This document shows positions 31,081 through 38,294 of a stretch of 38,294 nucleotides of DNA, piece after piece (the stretch's first letter is position 1; each line of letters begins with the position of its first letter). Below the pieces are notes generated by a model, which did no database searches, had not been told where the DNA came from, and saw nothing but the letters and a program-made list of their open reading frames with translations. The stretch is from positions 1 through 38,294 of the forward strand of contig NZ_MVOC01000069.1 of assembly GCF_002043095.1 (NCBI RefSeq), read 5' to 3'. This DNA comes from Mycobacterium sp. AT1. GTDB taxonomy: Bacteria > Actinomycetota > Actinomycetes > Mycobacteriales > Mycobacteriaceae. The position numbers and the translations under genes were made by a program.

Positions 31081-31086
31081 TAATGT
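31081..31086 (+). promoter_or_regulatory. Candidate -10 element of the TetR-dinB2 operon (leaderless)
   Basis: TAATGT matches TANNNT and ends six bases before the ATG at 31093. GCAGGG abuts the ATG, too close for a working ribosome site. A leaderless transcript is the simplest reading. Confidence 0.45.
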
Positions 31087-31092
31087 GCAGGG

Positions 31093-31701
31093 ATGAGCAT
31101 TGGTGACGGACTGATCGGGCTACCGGTCACCGATTCGGCACCGGTCGAGCGTGGCGACGCCGCCCGCAACCGTGCGCTGCTGCTGGCCGCCGCCCGCCGC
31201 CTGATCGACGAACGCGGCGCGGACACCGTCACGATGGACGACGTCGCCAACGCCGCGGGCGTCGGCAAGGGCACCCTGTTCCGCCGCTTTGGCAGCCGCG
31301 CCGGCCTGATGGTGGTGCTCCTCGACGAGGACGAGAAGACCGAGCAACGGGCGTTCATGTTCGGTCCCCCGCCGCTTGGGCCGGGCGCTCCCCCGCTGAC
31401 CAGGCTGATCGCCTACGGACGCGACCGGTTGCGTTTCGTCTGGGATCACCGCGTCCTGCTCGCCGACGCCAACACCGATCCGCACATGCGCTTCAACGCT
31501 CCCGCCACCCTGCACCGCACCCACGTCCGCATGCTCCTCGCCGCCGCGGGCACCACCGGCGACCTCGACGCGCAAACACAGGCGCTGCTGTCGCTGCTGG
31601 ACCCCGACTACGTCACCCATCAGGTCGAGGATCTCGGGCACGACCTCGACCGACAGGGTGACGCGTTGGAGAGCTTGGCGCGCAAGCTCTGCGGGAGCTA
31701 G
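31093..31701 (+). CDS. TetR-family regulator (Rv3055-like)
   Basis: A 202-residue TetR protein. The helix-turn-helix is residues about 35-70 (LIDERGADTVTMDDVANAAG, VGKGTLFRRFGSRAGLM). The C-terminal ligand domain has RDRLRFVWDHRVLLADAN. It is divergent from the FMN reductase gene and only 6 bp upstream of dinB2, so it probably controls both directions through the palindrome 31051-31062. That makes the translesion polymerase part of a TetR regulon. Confidence 0.9.
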   Translation: MSIGDGLIGLPVTDSAPVERGDAARNRALLLAAARRLIDERGADTVTMDDVANAAGVGKGTLFRRFGSRAGLMVVLLDEDEKTEQRAFMFGPPPLGPGAPPLTRLIAYGRDRLRFVWDHRVLLADANTDPHMRFNAPATLHRTHVRMLLAAAGTTGDLDAQTQALLSLLDPDYVTHQVEDLGHDLDRQGDALESLARKLCGS

Positions 31702-31707
31702 TGCCCC

Positions 31708-32760
31708 ATGGCGTGGGTGCTGCACGTCGACCTCGACCAGTTCCTCGCGTCGGTCGAACTGCGGCGGCGCCCCGAACTGGTCGGCCTGCCGGTGATCGTC
31801 GGCGGCAACGGTGATCCGACCGAACCACGCAAGGTGGTGACCTGCGCGTCCTACGAGGCGCGCGCATCCGGCGTTCACGCGGGCATGCCGCTGCGGGTGG
31901 CCGCCCGCAAGTGCCCAGAGGCGACGTTCCTTCCGTCGGATTCCACCGCCTACGACGAAGCGTCCGAGGAGGTGATGGGACTGCTCCGCGACCTCGGCCA
32001 TCCGCTCGAGGTGTGGGGCTGGGACGAGGCGTACCTCGGCGCCGACGTCGCCGATCCCCACGAGTTGGCGCTGCGCATCCGCCAGGTGGTCGAGGCGCAG
32101 ACGGGACTCTCTTGCTCGGTCGGGATCAGCGACAACAAGCAACGGGCCAAGGTCGCCACCGGATTCGGCACGCCGGCGGGGGTCTACCGCCTCGACGACG
32201 ACAACTGGATGGCGGTAATGGGCGATCGGGGCGTCGACCAACTCTGGGGAGTCGGCCCCAAGACCACCAAACGACTTGCCGCCCTTGGCATCACCACGAT
32301 CGGCGACCTTGCCACCGCCGACGCCGAAGTCCTGGTGTCGACGTTCGGTCCCAGCACGGGGCTGTGGATCCTGTTGCTGGCCAAGGGCGGAGGAGACACC
32401 ACCGTCAGCACCGAGCCCTGGGTGCCGAGGTCGCGCAGCCACGTGGTCACCTTCGCCGATGATCTCACCGAACGCACCGCGATGGACGCGGCGATCGTCG
32501 AGCTGGCCCGCAAGACGCTCGCCGAGGTCGTCGAGCAGGGTCGCACGGTGACCCGGGTCGCCGTCACCGTCCGCACCTCCACGTTCTTCACCAGAACAAA
32601 GATCCGCAAGCTGGCGGCCCCCGGCACCGACGAGTCCGTCATCCGCGACACCGCGCTCTCGGTGTTCGACCAGTTCGAGCTGGATCGGCCCGTCCGTCTT
32701 CTCGGTGTTCGCCTCGAACTGGCCATGCCGGACGCCAGAAACGTCACCGCCCCCACCTAA
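31708..32760 (+). CDS. dinB2: Y-family DNA polymerase DinB2 (DinP)
   Basis: A 350-residue error-prone translesion polymerase. Catalytic carboxylates are Asp8 (HVDLDQF), Asp106 and Glu107 (WGWDEAYL). The nucleotide-binding YEAR is at 49-52. Helix-hairpin-helix DQLWGVGPKTTKRLAALGI and a little-finger domain (SRSHVVTFADDLTER) follow. The residue after Phe12, where most DinB enzymes have an aromatic steric gate against ribonucleotides, is Leu13. The same leucine in M. smegmatis DinB2 lets it insert ribonucleotides. No clamp-binding motif is obvious at the C-terminus (DARNVTAPT). It is second in an operon with TetR (6 bp gap) and an AAA ATPase (10 bp gap). Confidence 0.94.
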   Translation: MAWVLHVDLDQFLASVELRRRPELVGLPVIVGGNGDPTEPRKVVTCASYEARASGVHAGMPLRVAARKCPEATFLPSDSTAYDEASEEVMGLLRDLGHPLEVWGWDEAYLGADVADPHELALRIRQVVEAQTGLSCSVGISDNKQRAKVATGFGTPAGVYRLDDDNWMAVMGDRGVDQLWGVGPKTTKRLAALGITTIGDLATADAEVLVSTFGPSTGLWILLLAKGGGDTTVSTEPWVPRSRSHVVTFADDLTERTAMDAAIVELARKTLAEVVEQGRTVTRVAVTVRTSTFFTRTKIRKLAAPGTDESVIRDTALSVFDQFELDRPVRLLGVRLELAMPDARNVTAPT

Positions 32761-32770
32761 CCTCGTCAGC

Positions 32771-33919
32771 ATGTTGCACACCGTCGCCATCCGGGGCTAC
32801 CGCTCGATGCGCGAGGTCGTGATCCCCCTGACCGGCCTGACGGTCGTCACCGGCGCGAACGGCACGGGGAAGTCCTCGGTGTATCGGGCGTTGAAACTCC
32901 TCGCCGACTGCGGCCGCGGGGAGGTGATCGGCTCGCTGGCCCGCGAAGGGGGGCTGGAGTCGGTGCTGTGGGCAGGCCCCGAGAACCCCACCGGCGCGCG
33001 TCGCACCGGAGAAGTGCAGGGCACCACGCGGACCAGGCCCGTCGCGCTCGAACTCGGTTTCGCCTCAGACGATCTCGGCTATCTGATCGACCTCGGCCTG
33101 CCGCAGTACGCCGGGCCGAAGTCGTTGTTCTCACGCGACCCCGAGATCAAGCGGGAGATCGTGTTCGCCGGTCCGCGGCTGCGACCAAGCGCCGCGCTGG
33201 TCCGTCGGGGCGGCGACTACGCCGAGGTCGCCGACGACGCCGGGCGTGGCTTCACCAGGCTCACGCGCGCCTTGACCACCTACCGAAGCGTCCTCGCCGA
33301 ATACGCCCTACCCGAGCTCGCCGCGGTGCGCGATCGACTGCGCGACTGGCGGTTCTACGACGGGTTCCGGGTCGACGCCGACGCACCGGCCCGCCGACCA
33401 CGGATCGGCACCAGGACGCCGGTGCTGTCCGACGACGGCGGCGATTTGGCTGCCGCGGTCCAGACGATCCTCGAGCTGGGCTCCGGGGACCTGCAGCGGG
33501 CCGTAGCCGACGCCTTCGACGGGGCCGAGGTGTCCGTCGCGGTGCACGACGGGCTCTTCGAGTTGCAGCTACGACAACCCGGAATGTTGAGACCACTGCG
33601 CGCAGCCGAATTGTCGGACGGCACATTGCGATTCCTGCTCTGGGGGGCAGCGCTTCTCAGCCCGCGACCGCCCTCGTTGATGGTGCTGAACGAGCCGGAG
33701 ACCTCGCTGCACCCCGACCTGGTGGCGCCGCTGGCCTCGATGATCCGCGCCGCGGCGGCGTCCACCCAAGTCGTCGTCGTCACGCACTCCCAGATGATGC
33801 GCGAGCATCTCGACCTCGACGACGCCAGCGAGATCGAGCTCTACAAGGAGTGGGGTGAGACGCGCGTCGCCGACCAGACGATGCTCAGCACACCGCCGTG
33901 GGAATGGGGCAAGCGCTGA
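32771..33919 (+). CDS. AAA/ABC-type ATPase (AAA_21, RecF/OLD-like ATPase without nuclease domain)
   Basis: A 382-residue ATPase. Walker A is GANGTGKSS at residues 28-36, near the N-terminus as in SMC/RecF-type ATPases. The signature is ELSDGTLRFLLWG near residue 280, Walker B LMVLNEPETSLHPD near 300, and the switch His in VVVTHSQMM. There is no TOPRIM or HNH nuclease domain, so it is not a full OLD nuclease. The ATG at 32771 starts right on the first beta strand. The 10-bp gap to dinB2 indicates co-transcription and suggests a DNA-repair or damage-tolerance role. It ends 3 bp from the convergent SDR. Confidence 0.85.
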   Translation: MLHTVAIRGYRSMREVVIPLTGLTVVTGANGTGKSSVYRALKLLADCGRGEVIGSLAREGGLESVLWAGPENPTGARRTGEVQGTTRTRPVALELGFASDDLGYLIDLGLPQYAGPKSLFSRDPEIKREIVFAGPRLRPSAALVRRGGDYAEVADDAGRGFTRLTRALTTYRSVLAEYALPELAAVRDRLRDWRFYDGFRVDADAPARRPRIGTRTPVLSDDGGDLAAAVQTILELGSGDLQRAVADAFDGAEVSVAVHDGLFELQLRQPGMLRPLRAAELSDGTLRFLLWGAALLSPRPPSLMVLNEPETSLHPDLVAPLASMIRAAAASTQVVVVTHSQMMREHLDLDDASEIELYKEWGETRVADQTMLSTPPWEWGKR

Positions 33920-33922
33920 TGC

Positions 33923-34789
33923 TTACGGCCGCTTGGACGGTCGCAGCGCTCGGGTGAAGATCACGTTCACCCGGCGCATGGCGACGCTGTACGGCCACCA
34001 TGCCACCCGCTTGAACGCGTACAACGCGCGGATGTCGTGCGAGGTGTAGATGAGGTACCGGTTGCGGGCGACGCCGCGAAGGATCTTGTCCGCGACCACC
34101 TCCGGCGACACGGCGTGGCCGCTGAACCGCTCCACCCACTTCTGCACCTGCGGATGTTCGCGGTCGACGCCGACGATGTCGACGCTTTGCACCATGGGCG
34201 TCTTGACCGCCCCGGGGACGACGACCGACACCCCGATGCGGTGCCTGGCGAGGTCGAAACGCAGCACCTCCGACAGGCCGCGCAGGCCGAACTTGCTGGC
34301 GCTGTAGGCCGCGTGCCAGGGCAGGGCCACCAATCCGGCGGCCGAGGACACGTTGACGACATGTCCGCCCCGGCGGGCGAGAACCATTGCGGGGACGAAG
34401 TTTTCGATGACGTGGATGGGGCCCATCAGGTTGACCGAGATCATCGACTCCCAGTGCCGATGGGTCAGGTGGCTGACGGTGCCCCAGGCGGAGATCCCAG
34501 CGATGTTCATCACCACGTCCACCGCGGGCGTCGGCCCACCGATGGCGTCGTGGACCTCGGCGGCGAACGCGGCGACCTCGTCGTAGTCGGAGACGTCGAG
34601 CACACGATGAGCGGTCACCGTGGCGCCGAGGGCACGCGCGTCGGCGACCGTCTCGGCGAGCCCCTCGGCGTTGCGGTCGGTCAGGAAGAGTTCAGCGCCG
34701 TCGGCGGCCAGCTTCAGCGCCGTCGCACGACCGATTCCACTCGCTGCGCCGGTGAGGAGACATCGTTTGCCCGCGTAGCTGTGAACCAT
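33923..34789 (-). CDS. Short-chain dehydrogenase/reductase (Rv3057c-like)
   Basis: A 288-residue SDR. The cofactor motif is TGAASGIG at residues about 13-20, with LTDRN after beta-2, NIAG near 95, catalytic Ser in VNVSSAAG, and Tyr-Lys in AYSASKFG near 160. The C-terminal extension is basic and hydrophobic (YAFKRVAWWPYSVAMRRVNVIF), suggesting association with the membrane or with a lipid substrate. It lies 22 bp downstream of a TetR gene on the same strand and opposite cyp136, so it may work with the P450 on one lipid or sterol-like substrate. Confidence 0.9.
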   Translation of the reverse strand: MVHSYAGKRCLLTGAASGIGRATALKLAADGAELFLTDRNAEGLAETVADARALGATVTAHRVLDVSDYDEVAAFAAEVHDAIGGPTPAVDVVMNIAGISAWGTVSHLTHRHWESMISVNLMGPIHVIENFVPAMVLARRGGHVVNVSSAAGLVALPWHAAYSASKFGLRGLSEVLRFDLARHRIGVSVVVPGAVKTPMVQSVDIVGVDREHPQVQKWVERFSGHAVSPEVVADKILRGVARNRYLIYTSHDIRALYAFKRVAWWPYSVAMRRVNVIFTRALRPSKRP

Positions 34790-34811
34790 GGTCGTGACCC
34801 TACCGACCCCG

Positions 34812-35456
34812 TCAGCCGCCGGAGAGGCTCCCGCCGCCCCACAGGGAGTACAGCCACAGCCGTTCCAGGACCTCGACAGCGCGCGAGATGTCGCGGTCGG
34901 CGCCCACGAAGGCCGTGTCCCCGGACAGGGTGGAGCCCGTCGTGGCGGCGAGGGTTCGCACCAGCGTCGGCACGTCGTCGGAGATGGGGTGGGCCGTCCC
35001 AGCCTTTGCCTCGTCCTCGACGATCTTCACGATCTGGTCGATCACCGACCCCAGCTGTTGATCCAGGATCTCGCGGATCTCGGCATCGGTGCTGCGGGCC
35101 GCGTTACAAGCCGACATGACCGGGTCGTTGTGCGAGTAGACCAGGGCGGCACTGCCGACCATGCGCTTGGCGAACGCGGCGGTGGACTCGTCGGCGCCGC
35201 GCGGAGCGAAGTAGTGGGTCAACTCCTCGAGTTCCTGCATGGCCTCGGCGAGCATCTGCGCGAGCACCGAGTACTTGGAGTCGAAGTAGAAGTAGAAGCC
35301 GGATCGGGCCACGCCGGCACGGTCGCTGATGGTGCTGACGGACAGCTCCGAGAACGGCTTTTCGCGCAGCAACTCGTGGACGGCGTTGAGGATCGCATCA
35401 CGTTGCCGGTCACCGCGGCTTCGGCGGGCCTCACTGGGGGCGGATTCGGCAGTCAT
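34812..35456 (-). CDS. TetR-family regulator (Rv3058c-like, EthR-type C-terminal domain)
   Basis: A 214-residue TetR regulator. The helix-turn-helix is residues about 20-65 (FSELSVSTISDRAGVARSGFYFYFDSK, key part SDRAGVARSGFYFYF). The large C-terminal pocket resembles EthR, which binds hydrophobic ligands. ATG at 35456 has AAAGG nine bases upstream; a GTG at 35483 would add nine residues. It heads an operon with the SDR and is divergent from cyp136. A perfect 18-bp inverted repeat in the shared promoter is its likely operator. Confidence 0.88.
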   Translation of the reverse strand: MTAESAPSEARRSRGDRQRDAILNAVHELLREKPFSELSVSTISDRAGVARSGFYFYFDSKYSVLAQMLAEAMQELEELTHYFAPRGADESTAAFAKRMVGSAALVYSHNDPVMSACNAARSTDAEIREILDQQLGSVIDQIVKIVEDEAKAGTAHPISDDVPTLVRTLAATTGSTLSGDTAFVGADRDISRAVEVLERLWLYSLWGGGSLSGG

Positions 35457-35494
35457 CGCATACAACCTTTGCACCGACGCCACGCCAGATCAAA

Positions 35495-35512
35495 ACTTGA
35501 CATGCGTCAAGT
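35495..35512. promoter_or_regulatory. Candidate TetR operator ACTTGAC-ATGC-GTCAAGT
   Basis: Perfect 7-bp arms with a 4-bp centre, 39-56 bp upstream of the TetR start and 68-85 bp upstream of cyp136. It includes a TTGAC that could be part of a -35 for cyp136. Binding would shut both divergent units. Confidence 0.6.
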
Positions 35513-35579
35513 AGGGCGGACAGGATGAGTCAGGTCAGTGACATCGACCACAGACGTCCTTCAGCCCAGGAGCATGCCA

Positions 35580-37061
35580 ATGGCGACCATCAGCACCCCG
35601 GAGTACTTGCGAGACCAAGCGAAGCGCCGCTTCACGCCGTCGATCAACAACTTCCCTGGGATGGCCGCCCTCGAGCGGAAGCTGCTGCGCACCGACTTTC
35701 CGCAGAAGTCCCTGGCAGAGCCGCCCGCAGGCAGCGGCCTCAAGCCGGTGATGGGCGACGCCGGCCTGCCGGTCGTCGGCCACATGGTCGAGATGTTCCG
35801 CGGCGGACCCGAGTACCTGATGCACATCTACAAGACCAAGGGCCCGATCTACTACGCCGATTCACCGGTGTTGGCCGCGGTGACGGCGCTGGGACCCGAC
35901 GCCGCGCAGGCGATGTACGGCAACCGGAACAAGGACTTCTCCCAGGAGGGCTGGATCCCGGTCATCGGGCCGTTCTTCCACCGCGGCCTGATGCTCCTCG
36001 ACTTCGAAGAGCACATGTTCCACCGGCGGATCATGCAGGAGGCCTTCGTCCGCACCCGCCTCGTCGGCTACACCGAGCAGGTCGACAAGGTGGTGTCCCA
36101 GGTGGTCGCCAACGACTGGGTCCCCAACGACCCCCGGTTCCTGCTCTACCCCGCCATGAAGCAGATGACCCTCGACATCGCCTCGATGGTGTTCATGGGC
36201 CACGAGCCGGGCAGCGACCACGAACTCGTCACCAAGGTCAACAACGCCTTCACCACCACCGTCCGGGCCGGCAACGCGATCATCCGCACCGGCGTCCCGC
36301 CCTTCACCTGGTGGCGCGGCCTGCAGGCGCGCAAGCTGCTGGAGAACTACTTCGCGGCCCGCGTGAAGGAACGTCGCGGTGCGGAGGGTTCGGACCTGCT
36401 CACCGTCTTGTGTCAGACCGAGGACGAAGACGGCAACAAGTTCTCCGACGAGGACATCGTCAACCACATGATCTTCACGATGATGGCCGCGCACGACACC
36501 TCGACGTCGACGGCCACCACCATGTCGTACTACCTGGCCGCCAACCCCGAGTGGCAGGAGCGCTGCCGCGACGAGTCCGACCGGCTTGGCGACGGACCAG
36601 TCGACATCGAGTCGCTGGAGAAGCTGGAGTCACTCGACCTCGTCATGAACGAGTCGATGCGGTTGGTGACGCCGGTGCAGTGGGCCATGCGACGGGCGGT
36701 CCGCGACACCGACCTGCTCGGCTACCACATTCCCAAGGGCACCAACGTCATTGCCTACCCGGGGCTCAACCACCGGTTGCCGGAGTTCTGGACCGACCCG
36801 ATGAAGTTCGACCCCGACCGGTTCGCCGAGCCCCGCAACGAACACAAGAAGCATCGCTTCGCGTTCACGCCCTTCGGCGGCGGGTCGCACAAGTGCATCG
36901 GCATGATGTTCGGTCAGCTCGAGGTGAAGGTCATCATGCACCGGTTGCTGCGCAAGTACCGGCTGGAGCTGGCGCACCCCGGTCGCGAGCAGAGGTGGGA
37001 CTACGGCGGCATGCCCGTGCCGATGGACGGCATGCCGATCATCCTGCGGCCGCTGCGCTAG
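35580..37061 (+). CDS. cyp136: Cytochrome P450 CYP136
   Basis: A 493-residue heme monooxygenase. The I-helix oxygen-activation motif is MAAHDTST, ExxR is in MNESMRL, and the heme-binding loop FTPFGGGSHKCIG has Cys439 as axial ligand. The sequence closely follows M. tuberculosis Rv3059 (NFPGM, GPFFHRGLMLLDFEEHMFHRRIMQEAF in parts, MDGMPII at the end). ATG at 35580 matches the conserved N-terminus MATI and has AGGAG about eight bases upstream; an earlier GTG at 35538 adds 14 unmatched residues. No redox partner gene is adjacent. The CYP136 substrate is not established to my knowledge. Confidence 0.94.
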   Translation: MATISTPEYLRDQAKRRFTPSINNFPGMAALERKLLRTDFPQKSLAEPPAGSGLKPVMGDAGLPVVGHMVEMFRGGPEYLMHIYKTKGPIYYADSPVLAAVTALGPDAAQAMYGNRNKDFSQEGWIPVIGPFFHRGLMLLDFEEHMFHRRIMQEAFVRTRLVGYTEQVDKVVSQVVANDWVPNDPRFLLYPAMKQMTLDIASMVFMGHEPGSDHELVTKVNNAFTTTVRAGNAIIRTGVPPFTWWRGLQARKLLENYFAARVKERRGAEGSDLLTVLCQTEDEDGNKFSDEDIVNHMIFTMMAAHDTSTSTATTMSYYLAANPEWQERCRDESDRLGDGPVDIESLEKLESLDLVMNESMRLVTPVQWAMRRAVRDTDLLGYHIPKGTNVIAYPGLNHRLPEFWTDPMKFDPDRFAEPRNEHKKHRFAFTPFGGGSHKCIGMMFGQLEVKVIMHRLLRKYRLELAHPGREQRWDYGGMPVPMDGMPIILRPLR

Positions 37062-37627
37062 CCGCGGCGGCGGTCGGACACCACGATCCACAGCGCCGAT
37101 ACCAGGAAGTAGAACGCACCGAAGCCTGCATAGGGCGCGACGTCGGCGATGCCGGGAACCACGGACCCGTTGGCCTTGACCAGGAAGGTGCCGCCGACGA
37201 CGGCGGACTGAGCCCCGCTGAGCACCATCGCCCATTGGGCGCCAACGGTTTTCCAGCGGCGCAGCCCCGTGCCGAGCTGGAAGAGGCCCGAGAGCGTGGC
37301 CCAGACGCCGAACACGCCGAGGACGGCGTACATGCTCATCCCCAACGCGATTGCCACCGCGGCGGTGGTCGTGGCGCTGACGATCGCGTTGAGGGCTTGG
37401 GTCGGGTTGTGCCGCAATCCCCCGTTGCGTCGGGCGTCCTCGACGTTCGCGGCGGCATCCCACGCGGGATAGAGGATCAGGAGAACACCGGCGAGAACCG
37501 GCGTGTCGGCGGCCACGGCGAAGGCGGCGGCCACCCAGACGATCGAAAATGCTGCTCTTGCAAAGTAGTACGTGGTGAGCCAGCGTCGTCCATCGGTTCT
37601 GCGGTCCTCGAGCACTCGTTCGGTCAT
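37058..37627 (-). CDS. Small membrane protein, DUF308-like
   Basis: A 189-residue protein with about six hydrophobic segments: AFSIVWVAAAFAVAA, VLAGVLLILYPAWDAAANV, a pair around ALNAIVSATTTAAVAIALGMSMYAVLGVFGVWATLSGL (listed as landmarks), WAMVLSGAQSAVVGGTFLV and FGAFYFLVSALWIVV. The overall pattern resembles DUF308/HdeD-type integral proteins of unknown role. It starts at ATG 37627, 76 bp after a TetR gene on the same strand, so it is probably a target of that regulator. Its stop codon overlaps the cyp136 stop. Confidence 0.75.
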   Translation of the reverse strand: MTERVLEDRRTDGRRWLTTYYFARAAFSIVWVAAAFAVAADTPVLAGVLLILYPAWDAAANVEDARRNGGLRHNPTQALNAIVSATTTAAVAIALGMSMYAVLGVFGVWATLSGLFQLGTGLRRWKTVGAQWAMVLSGAQSAVVGGTFLVKANGSVVPGIADVAPYAGFGAFYFLVSALWIVVSDRRRG

Positions 37628-37703
37628 CGCCGTCGTCCTTCCATGAGGGGTCGCGCCCTGCGTCGGCGACGAGGGCGGTCGGTTCTGGTGGTGCAGGGCT
37701 AGC

Positions 37704-38282
37704 TCAGCGGCGTGCCGTCAGCGCGTCCAACAGGGGCTCGGTGACCAAGGCGAAGACCTTCCCGTCGCCGTACGCACGGGCGGAGAGCATCGCACCGTGA
37801 ACGGCGGCCATGAACTTCTCCGCTTCGGCTGCTGCGGTGTCGTCGAGCGTGAATGTTCCTTGTTTGCAACCGTTGTCGAGGACGGCAGCAAGCCAGGTCG
37901 ACAGCATCGCGAAGTACGCACGCACTTCGGCCACGACCTCCTCCGGCAGGACGGGGATCTGGGTGGCGAGCAGCGCGCACAGGCAGAAGGTGTTGGTGCC
38001 GTCGAGGATGCAGTCCGACCAGAACCCGATGTAGGCCCGCAACTGGTCGAGCGGGTCGGGATGTCGCCTCGCCATGTCGGCGAACCCCGCCTCGGCTTCC
38101 TCCCGATACCGCGCGACCAACCTGCTGACCAGGTCGACCTTGGTCGGAAAGTAGTAGTGGATGCTCGCCTTTCGGATGCCGACCGAGGTGGCGACGTCGG
38201 CGTAGCTGAAGCCGTTGTATCCGCCACCGACCAGCAGGGCTCTGGCACTGCGCAGGATGTCGTCCTCGGTGGTCGCCGTCAT
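37704..38282 (-). CDS. TetR-family regulator
   Basis: A 192-residue TetR protein. The helix-turn-helix spans about residues 22-55 (GFSYADVATSVGIRKASIHYYF, followed by PTKVDLV). The C-terminal half carries FCLCALLATQIPVLPEEV, typical of AcuR/NemR-like regulators, where a cysteine can sense electrophiles. ATG at 38282 is chosen; a TTG at 38291 is possible but the window ends at 38294. Its promoter is outside the window. It is likely in an operon with the membrane protein downstream. Confidence 0.87.
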   Translation of the reverse strand: MTATTEDDILRSARALLVGGGYNGFSYADVATSVGIRKASIHYYFPTKVDLVSRLVARYREEAEAGFADMARRHPDPLDQLRAYIGFWSDCILDGTNTFCLCALLATQIPVLPEEVVAEVRAYFAMLSTWLAAVLDNGCKQGTFTLDDTAAAEAEKFMAAVHGAMLSARAYGDGKVFALVTEPLLDALTARR

Positions 38283-38294
38283 GACGGCCAATCT

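Noticed and set aside
35525..37702. 725-residue open frame overlapping cyp136 in another frame
   Set aside because: It is Arg/Pro/His-rich with no domain, and cyp136 is unmistakable in the overlapping frame.
1..38294. Mobile elements, tRNA genes, CRISPR arrays
   Set aside because: No transposase or integrase motifs, no terminal inverted repeats with target duplications, no tRNA-like cloverleaf and no regularly spaced repeats were seen.

Overview
This window is a high-GC actinobacterial chromosome segment. It almost certainly comes from a fast-growing, environmental Mycobacterium (Mycolicibacterium type). Its backbone follows, in order, the genes I know from M. tuberculosis as Rv3045 (adhC), Rv3046c, Rv3048c (nrdF2), Rv3049c, Rv3050c, Rv3051c-Rv3053c (nrdE-nrdI-nrdH), Rv3054c, Rv3055, Rv3056 (dinP/dinB2), Rv3057c, Rv3058c and Rv3059 (cyp136). 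Accessory metabolic genes are inserted between these landmarks. I see no rRNA, tRNA, CRISPR array, insertion sequence or phage gene.

Left region (1-5060, minus strand): a translationally coupled operon of two DUF1989 proteins and a large biotin-dependent 'urea carboxylase', whose last residues lie beyond the left edge. Current knowledge of this gene trio points to guanidine rather than urea as the substrate (carboxyguanidine deiminase plus guanidine carboxylase). Upstream lie a GlnR-like box and a perfect palindrome, which suggests nitrogen control. Next come adhC (5437-6486) with a hairpin-rich leader, a DUF3349 protein, and an APC permease.

Inositol and redox region (8718-14673): a LacI repressor divergent from an IolE-like TIM-barrel protein and an IolG-like dehydrogenase, with a 15-bp palindrome between them. 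Then follow a Tat-exported catalase-related peroxidase overlapping a cytochrome b561 gene, and a second zinc alcohol dehydrogenase.

Ribonucleotide reductase region (14686-30455): nrdF2 and the nrdHIE operon encode the class Ib enzyme. They are about 11 kb apart, separated by a TetR-monooxygenase pair, a geranylgeranyl-reductase-like flavoprotein, a catabolic cluster (MFS transporter, acyl-CoA ligase, TetR, SMP-30 lactonase, SDR), a GNAT acetyltransferase, and a divergent pair consisting of an HTH-less LysR-type effector domain and a DUF5997 protein. Both nrd promoters carry paired NrdR-like boxes offset by exactly 32 nt.

Right region (30456-38282): an FMN reductase divergent from a TetR-DinB2-AAA ATPase operon, with a palindrome between them. 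Then a TetR-SDR operon is divergent from cyp136, again with a palindrome in the shared promoter. The window ends with a small membrane protein and another TetR regulator.
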